From contig NZ_JAHLDV010000011.1 in NCBI RefSeq assembly GCF_018861865.1, forward strand, positions 1 through 64,000: DNA of 64,000 nucleotides, written 5' to 3'. Under the pieces are notes generated by a model. That model made no database searches. It was not told the origin of the DNA and saw only the letters and a list, made by a program, of their open reading frames with translations. A program made the translations under genes and the position numbers. Below are positions 61,757 through 64,000 of this stretch, piece by piece (the stretch's first letter is position 1; every line of letters starts with the position of its first letter). The DNA comes from Clostridium frigoris. Its GTDB lineage: Bacteria; Bacillota; Clostridia; Clostridiales; Clostridiaceae.

Positions 61757-62719
61757 TTACAGGTTCCAACAAGCTACTCGGTGCCCTCCACCTATATCTT
61801 CAAACCTAGGTTCTTCTTTTGTACATTTTTCAGTACACTTAAAACATCTAGTATGAAAACTACAACCGGATGGTGGATTAATTGGACTTGGCACATCACC
61901 TGCTAATATTATTCTATTTTTCTTTTTAGTAGGATCTGGAATTGGAATAGCAGATAGTAGAGCCTGTGAATATGGATGTTTAGGTTCATTATAAAGTATA
62001 TCTCCATCAGCAATTTCAACCATTTTTCCTAGATACATTACACCAACTCTTGTGCTTACATGTTTAACTACATTTAGTCCATGCGCAATAAACAAATAGG
62101 TTAAATTAAATTCCTTTTGCAGATTATGAAGTAAATTTAACACCTGTGCCTGTATAGAAACATCTAATGCGGATACTGGTTCATCACAAACAATAAGCCT
62201 CGGATTTAATGAAAGAGCCCTTGCTATACCAACCCTCTGCCTTTGACCACCACTAAATTCGTGAGGATACCTGTTTCTATGAAAGCTAGCTAGTCCTACG
62301 CAATTCAAAAGTGATAAAACTCTCCTTTCTATATCCTCTTTTCTTTCTGTTTTATTTACCCTCATAGGCTCAGCTATTATATCACCTATGTTCATCCTTG
62401 GATTTAGAGAAGAGTAGGGATCTTGAAATATAATTTGAATATTTTTTCTCATACTCTTTTGCTCTTTTTTTGATAACTTAGCTATATCGCTTCCTTCAAA
62501 AATAACTTGACCCGAGGTTGGAGTCATAAGATTAACAAGCATTCTACCAGTAGTTGATTTTCCACAACCAGATTCACCAACGAGTCCTAAGGTTTCACCC
62601 TTAAAAATATTAAATGATACACCATCAACAGCCTTAACGAAATCTGTGGTTCCACCAAATACACCAGATTTCACAGGAAAATATTTTTTTAAATCCTTAA
62701 CTTCTAATAATGGTTCCAT
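61757..62719 (-). CDS. oppF: Oligopeptide/dipeptide ABC transporter ATP-binding protein
   Basis: 320 aa from the ATG at 62719, with GGAGGGG upstream; the longer frame starts in the oppD 3' end. Walker [10 protein letters not shown], signature [10 protein letters not shown], Walker [13 protein letters not shown], and the C-terminal Cys-containing [15 protein letters not shown] motif of the oligopeptide ATPases. Energises peptide import with oppD. Overlaps the oppD end by 23 bp. Confidence 0.93.
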   Translation of the reverse strand: MEPLLEVKDLKKYFPVKSGVFGGTTDFVKAVDGVSFNIFKGETLGLVGESGCGKSTTGRMLVNLMTPTSGQVIFEGSDIAKLSKKEQKSMRKNIQIIFQDPYSSLNPRMNIGDIIAEPMRVNKTERKEDIERRVLSLLNCVGLASFHRNRYPHEFSGGQRQRVGIARALSLNPRLIVCDEPVSALDVSIQAQVLNLLHNLQKEFNLTYLFIAHGLNVVKHVSTRVGVMYLGKMVEIADGDILYNEPKHPYSQALLSAIPIPDPTKKKNRIILAGDVPSPINPPSGCSFHTRCFKCTEKCTKEEPRFEDIGGGHRVACWNL

Positions 62720-63698
62720 ATTTACCCTTCCCCTCCAGTTTATCACTGTATAAAAAGCAACTAACTTTTCTACCTTCATAATCAACAAGCTCTGGTTGCT
62801 TAACCTTACAAATATCCATACATTTACTACATCTATCGCTAAAAGAACATCCTTTAGGCATATGTAGGGGGTTAGGTACCATTCCAGGAATCATAAATAA
62901 CTGATCAACCTTCTCATCCACCTTGGGTATTGAAAGAAGTAACCCTTCCGTATATGGATGTAATGGTCGCTCAAATAGCTGGAGTGAAGTTGCTCTTTCA
63001 ACAATTTTACCACAATACATTACTACAACCTTATCTGCCGTTTCTGCAACTACTCCAAGGTCATGAGTAATTAAAAGAATGGCAGTACCAAATTTATCTT
63101 TTAATTTTACAATTAATTCTAAAATTTGAGCTTGTATAGTAACATCAAGAGCAGTTGTAGGTTCATCTGCAATAAGTAATTCTGGATTACAAGAAAGTGC
63201 TATAGCAATCATTACTCTTTGTCTCATTCCTCCACTCAATTGATGAGGATAATCGTTAATTCTCTTCTCTGGAGTGGGAATACCTACAAGCTCTAGCATT
63301 TTAACTGCCTCAGCCATTGCATCGCACTTTTTTAATTTCTTATGCCGAGTTATAGTTTCTGATATTTGCTTTCCTACAGTATATACAGGATTTAAAGAAG
63401 TCATAGGTTCTTGAAATATCATAGCTATTTCATTTCCTCTTATATTTCGCATTTCTTTATTACTTTTCTTTAATAAATCTTCACCTTTAAATAAAATCTC
63501 TCCACCTATAATTTCCCCAGGTGGATTTGGTATAAGGCTCAATATTGATAATGAAGTTACACTTTTTCCACTACCCGATTCACCAACGATGGCTAGTATC
63601 TCACCTTTGTCCACCTCAAAATCTATGCCATCTACTGAATTTACGAGTCCACCCTTAACCCTGAATTGAGTTTTTAAGTTTTTAACTTCTAGCAACAT
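62697..63698 (-). CDS. oppD: Oligopeptide/dipeptide ABC transporter ATP-binding protein
   Basis: 333 aa from the ATG at 63698, after AAGGGGG (63707-63713). Walker [10 protein letters not shown], signature [10 protein letters not shown], Walker [14 protein letters not shown]-terminal [15 protein letters not shown] motif. Paired with oppF. Confidence 0.93.
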   Translation of the reverse strand: MLLEVKNLKTQFRVKGGLVNSVDGIDFEVDKGEILAIVGESGSGKSVTSLSILSLIPNPPGEIIGGEILFKGEDLLKKSNKEMRNIRGNEIAMIFQEPMTSLNPVYTVGKQISETITRHKKLKKCDAMAEAVKMLELVGIPTPEKRINDYPHQLSGGMRQRVMIAIALSCNPELLIADEPTTALDVTIQAQILELIVKLKDKFGTAILLITHDLGVVAETADKVVVMYCGKIVERATSLQLFERPLHPYTEGLLLSIPKVDEKVDQLFMIPGMVPNPLHMPKGCSFSDRCSKCMDICKVKQPELVDYEGRKVSCFLYSDKLEGKGKYGTIIRS

Positions 63699-63711
63699 TA
63701 TGTTATCCCCC

Positions 63712-64000
63712 TTATTGATGAAGTTTTGGATCCATTGCATCTCGGAGTCCATCACCAAATAGATTGAAAGCAAGTACAGTTATTGTTATAGCAATGCCTG
63801 GAAACATAATTATATGAGAAGCATTATAAAAATATCCTCTTCCTGCTCCTAGCATGCTCCCCCATTCCGCTTGTGGAGGTTGTACACCGAGTCCCAAAAA
63901 TCCAAGAGCCGCCGTATCTAAAATAGCGTTAGATACTCCAAGAGTCGCACGCACAATTATAGGTGAAATTACATTCGGCAATATGTGTTTAAATATTATA
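63712..64000 (-). CDS. oppC: Oligopeptide/dipeptide ABC transporter permease, 3' part (runs off the window)
   Basis: The visible C-terminal 96 residues, open through the right edge, contain the permease EAA-loop region HILPNVISPIIVRATLG, LGFLGLGVQPPQAEWGSM and the end FNLFGDGLRDAMDPKLHQ of OppC/DppC. The stop is 14 bp before oppD, so one operon. The start is outside. Confidence 0.92.
   Translation of the reverse strand, partial: IIFKHILPNVISPIIVRATLGVSNAILDTAALGFLGLGVQPPQAEWGSMLGAGRGYFYNASHIIMFPGIAITITVLAFNLFGDGLRDAMDPKLHQ

Overview
The window looks like a chromosomal piece of a spore-forming, strictly anaerobic Firmicute of the Clostridium sensu stricto type. It is very AT-rich, with strong AGGAGG/GGGG ribosome sites and frequent TTG/GTG starts. 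It carries a SpoIIP-family amidase, two SleB-type wall hydrolases, a 2-enoate-reductase-like flavoenzyme, a soluble-looking [NiFe] hydrogenase and an oligopeptide ABC system. Two cold-shock proteins and a DbpA-like RNA helicase fit a cold-tolerant species but do not prove one. I see no tRNA, rRNA, CRISPR array or complete mobile element.

Layout. 0-6.5 kb: secreted cysteine-peptidase-like protein; HxlR regulator divergent from an old-yellow-enzyme reductase; a MarR regulator whose operator recurs in the promoter of a BFD-type [2Fe-2S] gene; an isoleucine-type T-box before a brnQ gene with a start-proximal frameshift; an HxlR/PNPOx-like pair; a decayed IS110 remnant. 7-12 kb: MacB/FtsX-type ABC exporter and sensor kinase whose response regulator has an in-frame stop. 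12-21.6 kb: S-methylmethionine-type permease plus MmuM; PadR divergent from a large enoate reductase with a PadR-type operator over its -35; tandem 95%-identical DAHP synthase genes; a flavoprotein with a nonsense codon. 21.5-26.7 kb: [NiFe] hydrogenase operon (hypA, hypB, small, large, second hypB, and a maturation protease after a terminator), divergent from a cytochrome-b5-like gene.

27-35 kb: cold-shock gene, a two-domain regulator, GNAT, coiled-coil/SleB hydrolase, mini beta-carbonic-anhydrase-like protein, and a potassium module in which a KimA-type importer sits beside a short KdpD and KdpE, with phased KdpE-like repeats upstream of kimA. 35.2-39.5 kb: gene-poor, with a frameshifted SASP-like gene, a 51-aa protein and three homologous intergenic units (36364-36520, 38090-38258, 39308-39468). 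Each has a dyad, a -10-like box, an A/T hairpin with a CCCCC loop and an intrinsic terminator, and I read them as a family of small RNA genes. 39.5-52 kb: envelope genes (D-Ala-D-Ala carboxypeptidase, MscS, AEC carrier, L,D-transpeptidase, UPF0182), aldehyde dehydrogenase and FtsH. 52-64 kb: TetR, LysM/SleB hydrolase, aldo-keto reductase, CspA and DbpA, HTH/DUF2975 pair, a BlaI-SpoIIP operon with twin BlaI operators, pentapeptide-repeat protein, alpha/beta hydrolase, and oppF-oppD-oppC running off the right edge.

The best leads are the three-copy C-loop RNA family; the two HypB paralogues, one without the three nickel ligands; the hydrogenase small subunit with Asn in place of a proximal-cluster cysteine; the KimA-KdpDE coupling; and BlaI control of a SpoIIP paralogue. 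Several genes carry single-base lesions (brnQ, response regulator, flavoprotein, SASP-like), so either decay or sequence error should be tested.
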